Shown piece by piece: positions 35,973-44,639 of a DNA stretch of 64,000 bases; the first letter of the stretch is position 1; each line of letters begins with the position of its first letter. Both the position numbers and the translations under genes were made by a program. This stretch comes from Mangrovicoccus ximenensis (GTDB lineage Bacteria > Pseudomonadota > Alphaproteobacteria > Rhodobacterales > Rhodobacteraceae). Location of the stretch: the NCBI RefSeq assembly GCF_003056725.1, contig NZ_QBKZ01000004.1:421470-485469 (forward strand), read 5' to 3'. The notes below the pieces were generated by a model. That model ran no database searches and was not told the DNA's origin. It saw only the letters and a list, made by a program, of their open reading frames with translations.

Positions 35973-37406
35973 TCAGACGGCCATGGTCACGAAACGCGTG
36001 TTGAGATAGGCGTCGATCGCCTCGGACCCGCCTTCGGTGCCGATGCCCGAGTCGTTGATGCCGCCGAAGGGCACCTCGGGCAGGCCAATGCCCAGATGGT
36101 TGATCGTCATCATGCCGGACTGCACCTCGTGGCCGAGGCGGTGGGCCCGTTCGGCGGAGCCGGTCCAGCCATAGGCGGCCAGCCCGAAAGGCAGCCGGTT
36201 GGCCTCGGCGATCGCGGCATCCTCGGTCTCGAAACGGTTGATGACCGCAACCGGGCCGAACGGTTCCTCGTTCATGATCCGCGCCGTCCCGGGCACGCCG
36301 GCCAGCACCGTCGGCTCGAAGAAATTGCCGGCATTGCCGATCCGCTTGCCGCCCGTGACGAGCCGCCCGCCGCTTTCCAGCGCATCCTCGATGAGCGCTT
36401 CGAGCGCCGGGATCCGGCGGTCGTTGGCGAGCGGCCCCATCGTGCTGTCCGGATCGCTGCCGGGGCCGACCTTCACCGCCGCGGCGGCGCGGGCGAAGCC
36501 GTCGAGAAAGCGGTCATAAACGCCCTCCTGAACCAGGAAACGGGTCGGCGAGACGCAGACCTGGCCCGCATTGCGGAACTTGTGCCCGGCCATGACCGGA
36601 ATGGCGCGGCCGAGATCGGCGTCGTCGAAGACCAGCACCGGCGCATGGCCGCCCAGCTCCATCGTTGCTTTCTTCATGTGCTGCCCGGCCAAGCCTGCCA
36701 GCATCTTGCCCACGGGCGTCGAGCCGGTGAAGGAAATTTTCTTCACCACCGGATGCGGGATCAGATAGGCCGAGATCTCGGCCGGGTCGCCATAGACCAG
36801 GTTCGCGATGCCGGCGGGCAGTCCGGCCTCGTCGAAGGCTGCAATCAGCGCGGCCGGCGTGGCCGGAGTTTCCTCGGGGCCCTTGACGATGATCGAACAG
36901 CCCGCTGCCAGCGCTGCCGAGAGCTTGCGCACCACCTGGTTGACCGGGAAGTTCCAGGGCGTGAAGGCCGCGACCACGCCAACCGGCTGCTTCACCGTCA
37001 TCTGGGTGATGCCGGGGGAACGGGCCGGAATCACCTGGCCGTAGCTGCGGCGGGCCTCTTCGGCGAACCAGTCGATGATGTCCGCGGCAGCGGCAAGTTC
37101 CGCACGGGCCTCGGCCAGCGGCTTGCCCTGTTCGGCGGTCATCACCGGGGCCAGCGCCCCGACCCGGCTGCGCAGGATGTCGGCGGCGCGGCGCATCATC
37201 TTGTAGCGGTCGAACACCCCGGTACGGGACCAGATGTCAAAGCCCTTGGCAGCGGCGGCAACCGCCCGGTCCAGATCGGCCGGACGGGCATGGGCCACGC
37301 GGCCGATCGGCTGTCCGGTGGCGGGATCGGTCACGTCGATCCATGCGGGCCGGGCCGGCGCGCACCAGCTGCCGTCGATGAAAAGTTCTGTATCTGGGTA
37401 GGTCAT
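35973..37406 (-). CDS. NAD(P)+-dependent aldehyde dehydrogenase (succinate-semialdehyde type)
   Basis: 477 residues: FTPWNFPVNQVVRKLSAALAAG, FTGSTPVGKMLA, the catalytic Glu in MELGGHAPV and the Cys in NAGQVCVSPTR. The ending PEVPFGGINDSGIGTEGG suggests the succinate-semialdehyde/glycolaldehyde group. ATG 37406 is chosen; an in-frame ATG at 37433 would add nine residues. It is divergent from the nickel/peptide transporter genes across a region with two dyads. Substrate preference cannot be settled from sequence. Confidence 0.92.
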   Translation of the reverse strand: MTYPDTELFIDGSWCAPARPAWIDVTDPATGQPIGRVAHARPADLDRAVAAAAKGFDIWSRTGVFDRYKMMRRAADILRSRVGALAPVMTAEQGKPLAEARAELAAAADIIDWFAEEARRSYGQVIPARSPGITQMTVKQPVGVVAAFTPWNFPVNQVVRKLSAALAAGCSIIVKGPEETPATPAALIAAFDEAGLPAGIANLVYGDPAEISAYLIPHPVVKKISFTGSTPVGKMLAGLAGQHMKKATMELGGHAPVLVFDDADLGRAIPVMAGHKFRNAGQVCVSPTRFLVQEGVYDRFLDGFARAAAAVKVGPGSDPDSTMGPLANDRRIPALEALIEDALESGGRLVTGGKRIGNAGNFFEPTVLAGVPGTARIMNEEPFGPVAVINRFETEDAAIAEANRLPFGLAAYGWTGSAERAHRLGHEVQSGMMTINHLGIGLPEVPFGGINDSGIGTEGGSEAIDAYLNTRFVTMAV

Positions 37407-37547
37407 GGCCTGGGTGTCCTCGTTACATGTCATGGCCCCGGCGGCTCTGGCGGTTGCGCCAATGGGGCGGGCTGCCCGGTCCCTGCCCCAGTGCCGCGGG
37501 ATTGCAAAGCTGCGGCCGGACCGGCCTGCCCGGAAGCCCGGCAATGC

Positions 37548-37573
37548 GCAAAGTTTCCGCAGGAAAACTTTGC
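37548..37573. promoter_or_regulatory. Inverted repeat GCAAAGTTTCC-N3-GGAAAACTTTGC
   Basis: Near-perfect 11/12-bp arms (one bulged A) are separated by GCA, about 140 bp upstream of the aldehyde dehydrogenase start. The length and A/T character suggest a protein-binding site. Confidence 0.45.
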
Positions 37574-37929
37574 CTTGCATGCACGGCGCCGGGAAATCGG
37601 GCAAGCGCGGGCAGCCGCCCGCCGGGACGGCGCCGGGGACAGCCGCAATGCCCTTCCGTGCAGGGTCTTAGCCGGTGGTGCCGGAGCAAGTCGCGTCCGC
37701 TTTCCCGGAACGCGTTTCCCCGAGGAAGCAGCCGCACGCTCATGGCTGCGGACATGGCCCGTCTCCCGCAGCAGCAGCTCCGAAATGGGCCGGCATCGCG
37801 GAGCAGCAGCCGTCCCGGCAACGCGCATCTGCGCGCGCTGCGCCGCCGGACCGCAGCAGTGTCCCGCGCAATCGGGTGCGGCACCCCACGCCCAGCCATG
37901 TTTCGGGGGTTGTCGGATGTAATGTTATA

Positions 37930-37954
37930 CTATACGCCGCCCTCGGCGGTATAG
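37930..37954. promoter_or_regulatory. Dyad CTATACGCCG-N4-CGGCGGTATAG
   Basis: Almost perfect arms (one base offset) overlap a TATACT-like -10 sequence. It lies 85 bp upstream of the small frame at 38039. It could be an operator for the transporter operon. Confidence 0.4.
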
Positions 37955-38038
37955 CAGTCAGCCATGCAGCTAACAATCCGCATTTGTTCGATGAAATTCC
38001 CTCCGGCCAGGCCAGGAGGGATCTGGAGGTGTGCCGAT

Positions 38039-38143
38039 ATGGCAGGAAAATCACAGAAGAAATCCGCGGCTGCCGCGCCGCCGAAACGCAGCCGGACATG
38101 GGCCCTGCGCCACCTTTCCGAGACTGCCGCTCCAAGGACCTGA
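38039..38143 (+). CDS. Possible 34-residue basic peptide upstream of the transporter operon
   Basis: ATG 38039 has GGAGGT eight bases upstream. The peptide MAGKSQKKSAAAAPPKRSRT continues WALRHLSETAAPRT. It is strongly basic, with no signal or membrane segment. Its stop lies four bases before the binding-protein ATG, which suggests translational coupling. No family is recognised. It may be a leader peptide or a chance frame. Confidence 0.35.
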   Translation: MAGKSQKKSAAAAPPKRSRTWALRHLSETAAPRT

Positions 38144-38147
38144 CCTG

Positions 38148-39659
38148 ATGAAACGCCCTCTTGCCTTTGTGCTTGCCGCCCTGCTGGCCGGGACGGGCCT
38201 TGCCCCTGCCCAGGCCGCGGATGACGTGTTCACCGTCGCCGCGAATTTCGAAATCAAGGGACCCGAGCCCGCCACGTCCGGCTTCATCTTCACCCGCATG
38301 GGCGTGGCCGAGACGCTGGTCGATGCCGGTCGCGACGGCACGCTGCGTCCGGGCCTCGCCACCGGCTGGGAGGTCTCGGAGGACGGGCTCCGCTGGCGTT
38401 TCGCGCTGCGGACCGGCGTGCGCTTCCATGACGGCACGCCGATGACCGCGGCGGCGGTCGTCCATGCGCTGGAGATCGCGCTGGCCAAGCCCGGTCCGCA
38501 ATCCCGCCTGCCGGTCTCGGCCATCGGCGCCGAAGACACCGCCACGGTCGCCATCTCGCTGACCGAGCCCTTCGCCGCGCTGCCGGCCTATCTGGCCGAG
38601 TTCCGCGCCCAGATCCTCGCCCCCGCCTCCTATGACGCGGACGGGACGGCCGTGGCGGTGATCGGCACCGGCCCCTACCGGATCACCGCGCTGGTGCCGC
38701 CGCTCTCGCTCGAGGCCGAGGCCTTCGACGGCTACTGGGGGCCGCAGCCGGCGCTGCGCAAGGTTGCCTATGCCGGGGTGTCGCGGGTCGAGACCCGGGC
38801 GCTGATGGCGCAGTCGGGCGACGCGGACATGGTTTTCGGGCTCGACCCGGCCTCGGTGGCGCGGCTCGGCCGCTCGGACGCGGTCACCGTCCATTCCGTC
38901 GCCATCCCGCGCACGCTGCTTCTCAAGGTCAATGCCGCGCATCCGTCCCTGAACTCGCCCGAGGCACGCCGCGGTCTCAGCCTGGCGATCGACCGCGAAG
39001 GGCTGGCCCGCGCGGTTCTGCGCTATCCGGAAGGCGCGGACCAGCTTTTCGCGCCGGGCGTCGCGGCCTGGCATGACGATGCGCTGGAGCCCCTGCACTA
39101 CGACCCGGAAGAGGCGCGCGCCATCTTCGCCGGGCTCGGCTGGGAGCCGGGCCGCGACGGCATCCTCGTGCGCGGCGGCGAGCGCTTCGCGCTGACCGTC
39201 ACCACCTATCCCGACCGGCCCGAGCTGCCGCTGACCGCCGCCGTGCTGCAGCAGCAGTTCCGCGCCGTCGGCATCGAGCTGGAGATCGCCGCCACCAATT
39301 CCTCGGCGATCCCGGCGGGCCATCAGGACGGTTCGCTGGAACTGGGGCTGGTGGCGCGGAATTTCGGGCTGATCCCCGACCCGATCGGCACCGTTCTGTC
39401 GGATTTCGCGCCGTCGGGCGACTGGGGCGCGATGAACTGGGAGAACGCCGAGATGGCGGAGCTTGCCGCCGAGATGGCGCGCGGCGAGGGCGGCGCGGCG
39501 GAGCGGGCCCGCATGGCGGCGATCCTGCAGGAGGAGCTGCCGGTGATCCCGATCGCCTGGTACCGCCAGACCCTGGCCGTGGGCAAGGATGTCGAAGGCG
39601 CCGCCGTCGATCCCTGGGAGCGCAGCTTCGGCCTGCAGGACCTGAGGATCGCCGAATGA
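38148..39659 (+). CDS. Periplasmic nickel/peptide-type ABC substrate-binding protein
   Basis: 503 residues with a signal peptide (MKRPLAFVLAALLAGTGLAPAQA). It belongs to solute-binding family 5 (DppA/OppA/NikA): the motif GLATGWEVSEDGLRWRFALR is followed by GVRFHDGTPMTAAAVVHALE, and the TGPYRI motif is also present. The downstream permease fits NikB/DppB. The small, Trp/Arg-poor ligand-site features hint at nickel or a metallophore rather than peptides, but this is inference. The stop overlaps the permease start (ATGAG). Confidence 0.88.
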   Translation: MKRPLAFVLAALLAGTGLAPAQAADDVFTVAANFEIKGPEPATSGFIFTRMGVAETLVDAGRDGTLRPGLATGWEVSEDGLRWRFALRTGVRFHDGTPMTAAAVVHALEIALAKPGPQSRLPVSAIGAEDTATVAISLTEPFAALPAYLAEFRAQILAPASYDADGTAVAVIGTGPYRITALVPPLSLEAEAFDGYWGPQPALRKVAYAGVSRVETRALMAQSGDADMVFGLDPASVARLGRSDAVTVHSVAIPRTLLLKVNAAHPSLNSPEARRGLSLAIDREGLARAVLRYPEGADQLFAPGVAAWHDDALEPLHYDPEEARAIFAGLGWEPGRDGILVRGGERFALTVTTYPDRPELPLTAAVLQQQFRAVGIELEIAATNSSAIPAGHQDGSLELGLVARNFGLIPDPIGTVLSDFAPSGDWGAMNWENAEMAELAAEMARGEGGAAERARMAAILQEELPVIPIAWYRQTLAVGKDVEGAAVDPWERSFGLQDLRIAE

Positions 39660-40045
39660 GCGGGATTTTCACGCGCCTCCTGCAGGCGGCGATGGTCGCG
39701 CTGCTGATCGGCGCGGCCACCTTCGCGATGATGCGCAGCCTGCCCGGCGATGCCGCCTGGCGGATCGCTGCCGGGCGCTATGGCTATGACCATGTCGATG
39801 CCGCCGCCGCCGAGGCGGTCCGGGCCGAGCTGGGACTCGGCGGGCCCTGGCTGCCGGGACTTCTGCAATGGCTGGGCGACCTCATGCGGCTGGATTTCGG
39901 CACCTCTCTGGTCTCTGGCCGCCCGGTGATCGACGAGATCGTCCACCAGCTCGGCGCCTCCGCCGGGCTGGCGCTGGCGGCGATGGCGCTGGCGCTGCTG
40001 ATCGGCCCGCCGCTGGGCATTCTCGCCGGGCTCATGCCGCGCGCC
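39656..40045 (+). pseudogene. NikB/DppB-type ABC permease, N-terminal fragment
   Basis: About 130 residues: one N-terminal membrane helix (MSGIFTRLLQAAMVALLIGAATF), then FAMMRSLPGDAA, the typical periplasmic loop and LRLDFGTSLVSGRPVIDEI, and a second helix ALAAMALALLIGPPLGILAG. The binding-protein-dependent permease core (EAA loop) is missing because the DNA switches to a minus-strand gene at about 40045. Confidence 0.83.
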
Positions 40046-40341
40046 TCGACCACCGGCACCAGGCCGGGGCGCAGCGACAGGTCGAACTGGTCGATCACCG
40101 CGGCGAGCCCCTGGCCCGCCAGCCGGTTCTGCAGCCGCTCGCCCGCGACATCCGAAACGAAGGACCCCACCGGCAGCGGCCGGGTCTGCGTCACCATCGC
40201 CAGAACCGCCGCCCCCGCTACCAGCGCCGTGCCGATGATCACCCCGGTCTGCACGATCCGGCCCGCCGTCTTCAGGAGCTTGCGGTGGAGGCGCCGCTTG
40301 CGGGCCGTGCCGCTCTGATGCTGGTGCTGGCGCGGATGCAT
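40046..40341 (-). pseudogene. AsmA/YhdP-like (DUF3971) protein, N-terminal fragment
   Basis: About 98 residues from ATG 40341: a basic start (ARKRRLHRKLLKTAGRIVQT), one membrane helix (VIIGTALVAGAAVLAMVTQ), then GERLQNRLAGQGLAAVIDQF and DLSLRPGLVPVVEAR, the opening of the AsmA-like beta region. Such very large proteins span the periplasm and carry lipids to the outer membrane. Relatives often lie divergent from bcp, as here. The bulk of the protein is missing. Confidence 0.6.
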
Positions 40342-40404
40342 GGGGTTGGATTCTGCCTCGATTCACCTAGAACTTGGGACGATTATCAGTTGCGAGGACA
40401 GACA

Positions 40405-40878
40405 ATGCCAGAGACCGGACCGCAAACGGGCGACAACGCGCCGGATTTCACCCTGCCGCAGGATGGCGGCGACGATGTCACCCTCTCGGCACAGGCCCCC
40501 GCGCCGGTGGTCCTGTACTTCTATCCGAAGGACGATACCAGCGGCTGCACCAAGGAAGCCATCGCCTTCACCGGGCTGATGCCCGAGTTCGAGGCAGTCG
40601 GCGTCAAGGTCATGGGCATCTCGAAGGACACGGTCGCCAAGCATGCCAAGTTCCGCGCCAAGCACGAGCTCGGCGTGCAGCTCCTGTCGGACGAGGACGG
40701 CGCGGTCTGCGAGGCCTATGGCACCTGGGTCGAGAAATCCATGTACGGCAAGAAATACATGGGGATCGAGCGGTCCACCTTCCTGATCGGCGCGGACGGC
40801 AAGGTCGCGCAGGTCTGGCGCAAGGTGAAGGTGCCCGGCCATGCCGAGGCGGTGCTCGAGGCGGCAAAGGCGCTGTGA
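40405..40878 (+). CDS. bcp: Thiol peroxidase, peroxiredoxin Q/BCP type
   Basis: 157 residues. The peroxidatic cysteine lies in FYPKDDTSGCTKEA (about residue 49) and the resolving residue about five later is not Cys (A-I-A-F), so it is likely a 1-Cys or atypical form. Further motifs are VKVMGISKDTVAKHAKFRAK, LSDEDGAVCEAYG and GIERSTFLIG. It reduces hydroperoxides with thioredoxin in the cytoplasm. GAGG occurs upstream of ATG 40405. The stop overlaps a GTG that begins the next short fragment. Confidence 0.93.
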   Translation: MPETGPQTGDNAPDFTLPQDGGDDVTLSAQAPAPVVLYFYPKDDTSGCTKEAIAFTGLMPEFEAVGVKVMGISKDTVAKHAKFRAKHELGVQLLSDEDGAVCEAYGTWVEKSMYGKKYMGIERSTFLIGADGKVAQVWRKVKVPGHAEAVLEAAKAL

Positions 40879-40925
40879 CCCCGCCGGTCGCGCTGCCCGA
40901 GCGCTGGGACACGCCTGCCGGGCAG
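40875..40925 (+). pseudogene. Start of an unidentified gene after bcp
   Basis: GTG 40875 overlaps the bcp stop (GTGA). The frame reads TPPVALPERWDTPA before similarity to any pattern is lost in the antisense of a cytochrome gene. The overlap suggests a co-transcribed gene that is cut off at the junction near 40925. The family is unknown. Confidence 0.35.
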
Positions 40926-42122
40926 GTCGCCGCCGCGGCCTTCGTGGCAGGAGGTGCAGGCATCCGGCGCGCCGGTCGCGGCCGCCAGATCGGGGCGCGG
41001 AACGCGGAAGGCGTGGTCGGCGCGCGGATCGTTGCCCATGTAGACCGTCTGCGGCATGTGGCAGGCGGTGCATTGCGCACCGGCGCTTCCGTCGGGGTGA
41101 TGCGTGTGCTCCGGCCCGTCGAAGACCCGCAGCGGCAGCGTCGGAAAGCCCGGGTTGCCCGCCGGGCTGTGGCACTGGGTGCAGAGCGCGTTGCCCTCGG
41201 CGATGCGCCGCCCGGAATGCGGGTCGTGGCAATTGGCGCAGGTGACGCCCCGGGCGTTCATCTTCGACTGCAGGAAGCTGCCCGTCACATAGACCTCGTC
41301 GCGGATCTGCCCGTCCGGCCAGTAGAGCCCGGGGCGCAGCAGCGACAGATTATAGGCGTCGTGATAGGGCGTGCCCGCGGGCACGGAGGCATCGGTGAAG
41401 GCCTCGCGCCGGGAATGGCAGCCGCCGCAGGTGTCGAGGAACCCGGCCGGATCCGACAGCTCGGCCAGCCCGTGCTGCGCGGGCGGCGGCGCGTCCGGCG
41501 TCTCCGCCCAGGCCAGATGCGCGGCGCCGGGGCCATGGCAGGTTTCGCATCCGACGCCGATCTCGGCCTGGACCGAGGCATAGCTGCGGGTATCGGGATC
41601 GTACTCCGCCTCGTAGCCGGTGGCATGGCAGACCGCGCAGCGGCCGTTCCAGCTCTTGTAGGGGCCGCTCCAATGCATCGCGTCCGAAGGCGGCGGGTTC
41701 AGCTCCGGATAGAGATGGAACCAGCGCCCGGCCTCGGTGTCCCAGACCACGTCGAAGCTCTGCAGCCGCCCCGGTGCGGTCTCGAACAGGTATTGCTGCA
41801 GCGGCTCGATGCCAACGACGGAATGGACCGGGTAGTCGGTGACGCTGCCGTCGCGCTCGGTGACGACGGCATGGCGCGATCCGTCGGCGGCGATGCGGAA
41901 CGCGACCTGCATATCGCCGAGCGCGAAGGAGGTGCCGTCGAAATCGGCGCGGATGTTTTCCGGTGCGGGCCAGGTCCAGGCGGCGGCATGGTGCGATCCG
42001 GCCCAGGCAGCGGCCTCGGCCTCATGGCAGCCGGTGCAGCTCTCCGACCCGGCATGACCCGGCTGCTGCGCGGCAAGCGGCAGGCAGGAGAGGAAGAGCA
42101 GCAGGCAGGCGAGGCGGATCAT
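40926..42122 (-). pseudogene. Multiheme c-type cytochrome, eight CxxCH motifs, C-terminus lost
   Basis: From ATG 42122 a signal peptide (MIRLACLLLFLSCLPLAAQ) precedes eight heme sites: CTGCH, CAVCH, CETCH, CGGCH, CANCH, CTQCH, CTACH and CTSCH. The spread over about 390 residues and the DPHSGRRIAEG and ASPHMP-like CHMP motifs are typical of the cytochrome c554/NrfG-like family, whose members usually continue into a TPR domain. Here the frame degenerates soon after the last heme, where a junction lies. It would act in the periplasm as an electron-transfer or oxidoreductase protein; no substrate can be assigned. Confidence 0.82.
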
Positions 42123-42451
42123 GGCGGCTTCCGGTTCGGGGCGGTCCCGGCCAGAGTGTCAGGGAAACCGCCGCGCCGCCATGGACGGAATTGTCCCGGT
42201 CTGCGGGAAAATGCCCTGCCCCGCCATGAACGCGGGCTACGTTCCCAATGTGGTTTTGGCAAGAGTTGCCGCTGGCGCAGGCCTGCCAGCGCCCAGCCAC
42301 TCCATGGCGGATTATCCAATCCTTAACATTTACTTATGGGATTGCCTGCCGTCTTCCGCATGTCTCGTCTGGACGCACCAGCCCACACAGGCTTCCACAT
42401 CGAAAACTGCAATTGCGCCCCAAGAACGCCCCAAGACCGGAGGACTTCGGA
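42123..42451. other. Intergenic region, no gene seen
   Basis: About 330 bp between the cytochrome gene and a short frame at 42452. Reading both strands I find no motif, terminator or convincing promoter. A TTGGCAAGAGTTGCC stretch looks like a sigma-54 site, but its spacing is wrong. Confidence 0.5.
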
Positions 42452-42649
42452 ATGAAACCACTGACCGACAGAAGTATTCGTGCAGCCCTCCCCAGAGCAC
42501 CTGGGTTTGCCGAACTCTCCGATCCTGGGTTCCGTGGGCTGTCCTTGCGCGGCCATCACGTCGGCATTTCTGCGTCGAAGAGCGCGGGGAGATTGCCTGA
42601 TTGCGTGCAGGAGGTACCGGCTTCCGCGGGAGCACGCTCCGCCAGCTAG
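42452..42649 (+). pseudogene. Possible N-terminal remnant of a tyrosine-type integrase
   Basis: ATG 42452 has GGAGG eight bases upstream. The 65-codon frame starts MKPLTDRSIRAALPRAPGFA and continues ELSDPGFRGLSLR, resembling the arm-binding N-terminus of phage/island integrases (LTD-x-x-I-x-x-L-K ... G-L-x-L/V-R). The rest is unlike an integrase. No attachment site or tRNA gene is visible. Confidence is low. Confidence 0.3.
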
Positions 42650-43086
42650 GCCGTCCAACGCCCGGAAGCTTCGAAGCTGGCGCGAAACCCGGCCCTCCGG
42701 CCGCATGTTCGGGACCTCCGGCCGACAGCGGCGACCCGGATCCGGGCGCGGGGCGCAGAGCCCCGGGCAGATTTCCCCGCGCCTTCCCAGGGCACGTGGA
42801 GCGGGGTGCGGCCAGTCCTTCGTGTCGTCGCACATCATGACGGGCGACAGTCCTGCCGAGGCTGGAAACAGGGCGGCGCCCCGCCGCAGGGAGGGCATTC
42901 TCCTCCCGGACGGCCGACGCCCGGCAACCGGCATTCCGGCCGAGAGGGAAACCCGCTTCGCGAGACTGCTGCAGCCGCCGAGGCAGCCGGGTGACGGCAC
43001 CGAAGCCCGCAAGAAGACCATCTCCGCATCGGCAGGGCATGGCACAGGGGCATTGCGCAACGGCCCGTCCGGGATCCGGGGCAAGA
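42650..43086. other. Intergenic region, no gene seen
   Basis: About 440 bp downstream of an ABC ATPase fragment. Several open frames exist because of GC content, but none has a recognisable domain or convincing codon pattern. Confidence 0.45.
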
Positions 43087-43482
43087 TCAGGCCGGGACCG
43101 GACCTTGCAGCCGCAGCGTTCCCAAGCAGCAGACATGGCCGAGCAGCGCGGCGTCATGGCTGATCGCGAGGATGCCGATGCCATCCCCTGCCGCCCGCCG
43201 CCGCAGCAGCTGCCAGATCTGCGCTTGCGACACGGCGTCGAGCGGCGCGGTGATCTCGTCGGCGATCAGGTAGCGCGGGCGCACCGCCAACGCGCGCAGG
43301 ATCGAGATCCGCTGCAGCTGGCCGCCGGAAAGTTCGTGCGGATAGCGCTCGAGCCAGTCCGGCGCCACGCCGAAATCGCGCATCGTTCCGGGATCGGCGG
43401 CGCCGCCCTCGGCGAGGATGCGGCCGGTCCGCCAGCGCGGGTTCATCGACGCCAGCGGCGCCTGGTGCAGGTACCGGATGGA
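43087..43482 (-). pseudogene. Peptide/nickel-type ABC transporter ATPase, C-terminal part
   Basis: About 130 residues: YLHQAPLASMNPRWRTG (Q-loop region of the second Dpp/Nik ATPase), the signature HELSGGQLQRISILRAL, Walker B RYLIADEITAPLD and the H-loop ISHD. The family carries peptides or nickel out of the periplasm. The Walker A half is absent; the plus-strand DNA beyond about 43482 is a different gene. It may be a remote piece of the same transporter that starts at 38148. Confidence 0.8.
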
Positions 43483-43675
43483 GCGGATCCGCGAGGCGGT
43501 GGCGGCGCGCACGCCGACCCAGCGCGATGCCGACCGGCGGCTCTTCCTGTCGCGGCTGTCGGACCCGCTGGAGCGCGGCGATTTCGAACGGCTCGGCTGG
43601 GCCTCGGCGCTGAACGCGCGGGCGATGGCGGCTTTCTGGGAAGAACTGGTTCCGGGGCTTTTCGACGACCTCTGA
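43483..43675 (+). pseudogene. Unrecognised C-terminal fragment
   Basis: The plus-strand frame ending at 43675 reads RIREAVAARTPTQRDADRRL, FLSRLSDPLERGDFERLGWA and MAAFWEELVPGLFDDL. It is helical and charged with a clean end, clearly protein-like, but I cannot name the family. It begins at a junction with the ABC ATPase fragment. Confidence 0.4.
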
Positions 43676-44439
43676 CGGTCCGGTTCCGATCCTCTGCGGG
43701 TCTGCCGGCGGCATCGACTCGCGGGCAGAACGGCGCCAAGATGTGCGGGACCATGAACCAGTTTTGCCTGAGTGGGGCGGATCAGGATTTGATCCGGGGG
43801 GCATATCCCCGCCGAACCGGGATTGCGCCGTCAGCTTGGCGCCGGAGAAACAGGGCGGTGCCGGCTGCCGCCATGTGGAACTCCGCCAGGATCGGCTGTC
43901 CGTCGCACGCGCTGTACCGGGGAGCGAGGAAGTCGGCAGGCGGTCGGGCATTCCTGCCGATGTCGCGGGCCGGCTGAAGCTGCCGGAGCGCGGGAACCGC
44001 GGACTGCGCCAAGGTGAAGAGGATCGCCACCGGTCCGCCGCTCGGAGCGGTGGCAGGGTGCATCACCTTTGCGATGGCGGCGCTGCCCCTGAAACGATGA
44101 TCGCCTTCATCGATGCCCGCCGGCAGCACGAGTTCGGCCGTCTCGGCGCCATCGGTCCGGGTCCTGCGGCGAATGCGGGCCGCCCCGTCCACCTGTTGCG
44201 TCCACCCCGACAAACGCGCCGCCCCGTCCCGGCGGCGGGATCCTGTGCGTCAGGACGATGCCCTGCGCATTGAGATCCGGCGGGTCTCCGAGAAGAACCG
44301 GCGCGTCTGCGGCGTGCGGAAAATCCGGCGCCGGCCCGAAAGGGAAGGTTTGCCTGTCGCGCTGCACCGCGGCTCGCGTGATGAAGGAATGAGCCATTGC
44401 ACGCCGTCGCCAGCGGTGCTCGAACCGATGGCGCATCAA
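43676..44439. other. Region without a supportable gene
   Basis: About 760 bp of ordinary GC content. Open frames on both strands (for example 43782-44213, minus) show no domain and no ribosome-binding site. It may be debris associated with the IS remnant to its right. Confidence 0.45.
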
Positions 44440-44566
44440 TGGCTTACCATAGGATTTCCAGTTGGTCGTGCGGTGGCGGGCGGGGGCTGGCTTGCTCATG
44501 GCAGGCTCTGAACCCACCGGATTCACGCCGTGAAGCCCGGAAGTCGACGAGTTCTGCAACAATGCC
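44440..44566 (-). mobile_element. IS5-family insertion sequence remnant (left end and transposase start)
   Basis: On the minus strand GGCATTGTTGC at 44566 resembles the left terminal repeat of IS5-type elements. 67 bp later ATG 44499 begins MSKPAPARHRTTNWKSY, the characteristic transposase N-terminus. After that residue the frame loses similarity, so at most the first about 120 bp survive. No target duplication or right end was found. Confidence 0.55.
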
Positions 44567-44639
44567 GATGGCATCGCAGGGGATATCGACCGTGACCGCG
44601 GCTGAAGGGCCGATCCTCGTCGCGATGCGGTTCAGCTCA

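Larger units (their letters stand above)
37407..38038. other. Divergent intergenic region without a gene
   Basis: 630 bp between the aldehyde dehydrogenase and the transporter operon. I see no convincing gene. It holds a 26-bp inverted repeat at 37548 and an A/T-rich dyad at 37930 preceded by TTATACTATAC, which could be a -10 region for the plus strand. Confidence 0.5.

Noticed and set aside
42256-42270. TTGGCAAGAGTTGCC as a sigma-54 promoter
   Set aside because: The GG and GC elements are 10 rather than 12 bases apart, which violates the strict -24/-12 spacing.
42480-43163. 227-codon plus-strand frame between the cytochrome and the ABC ATPase
   Set aside because: It is Arg/Pro/Gly-rich with no domain, and its end is antisense to the ABC ATPase fragment.
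43782-44213. 143-codon minus-strand frame as a gene
   Set aside because: It has no recognisable domain or ribosome-binding site, and similar frames occur on the other strand by chance.
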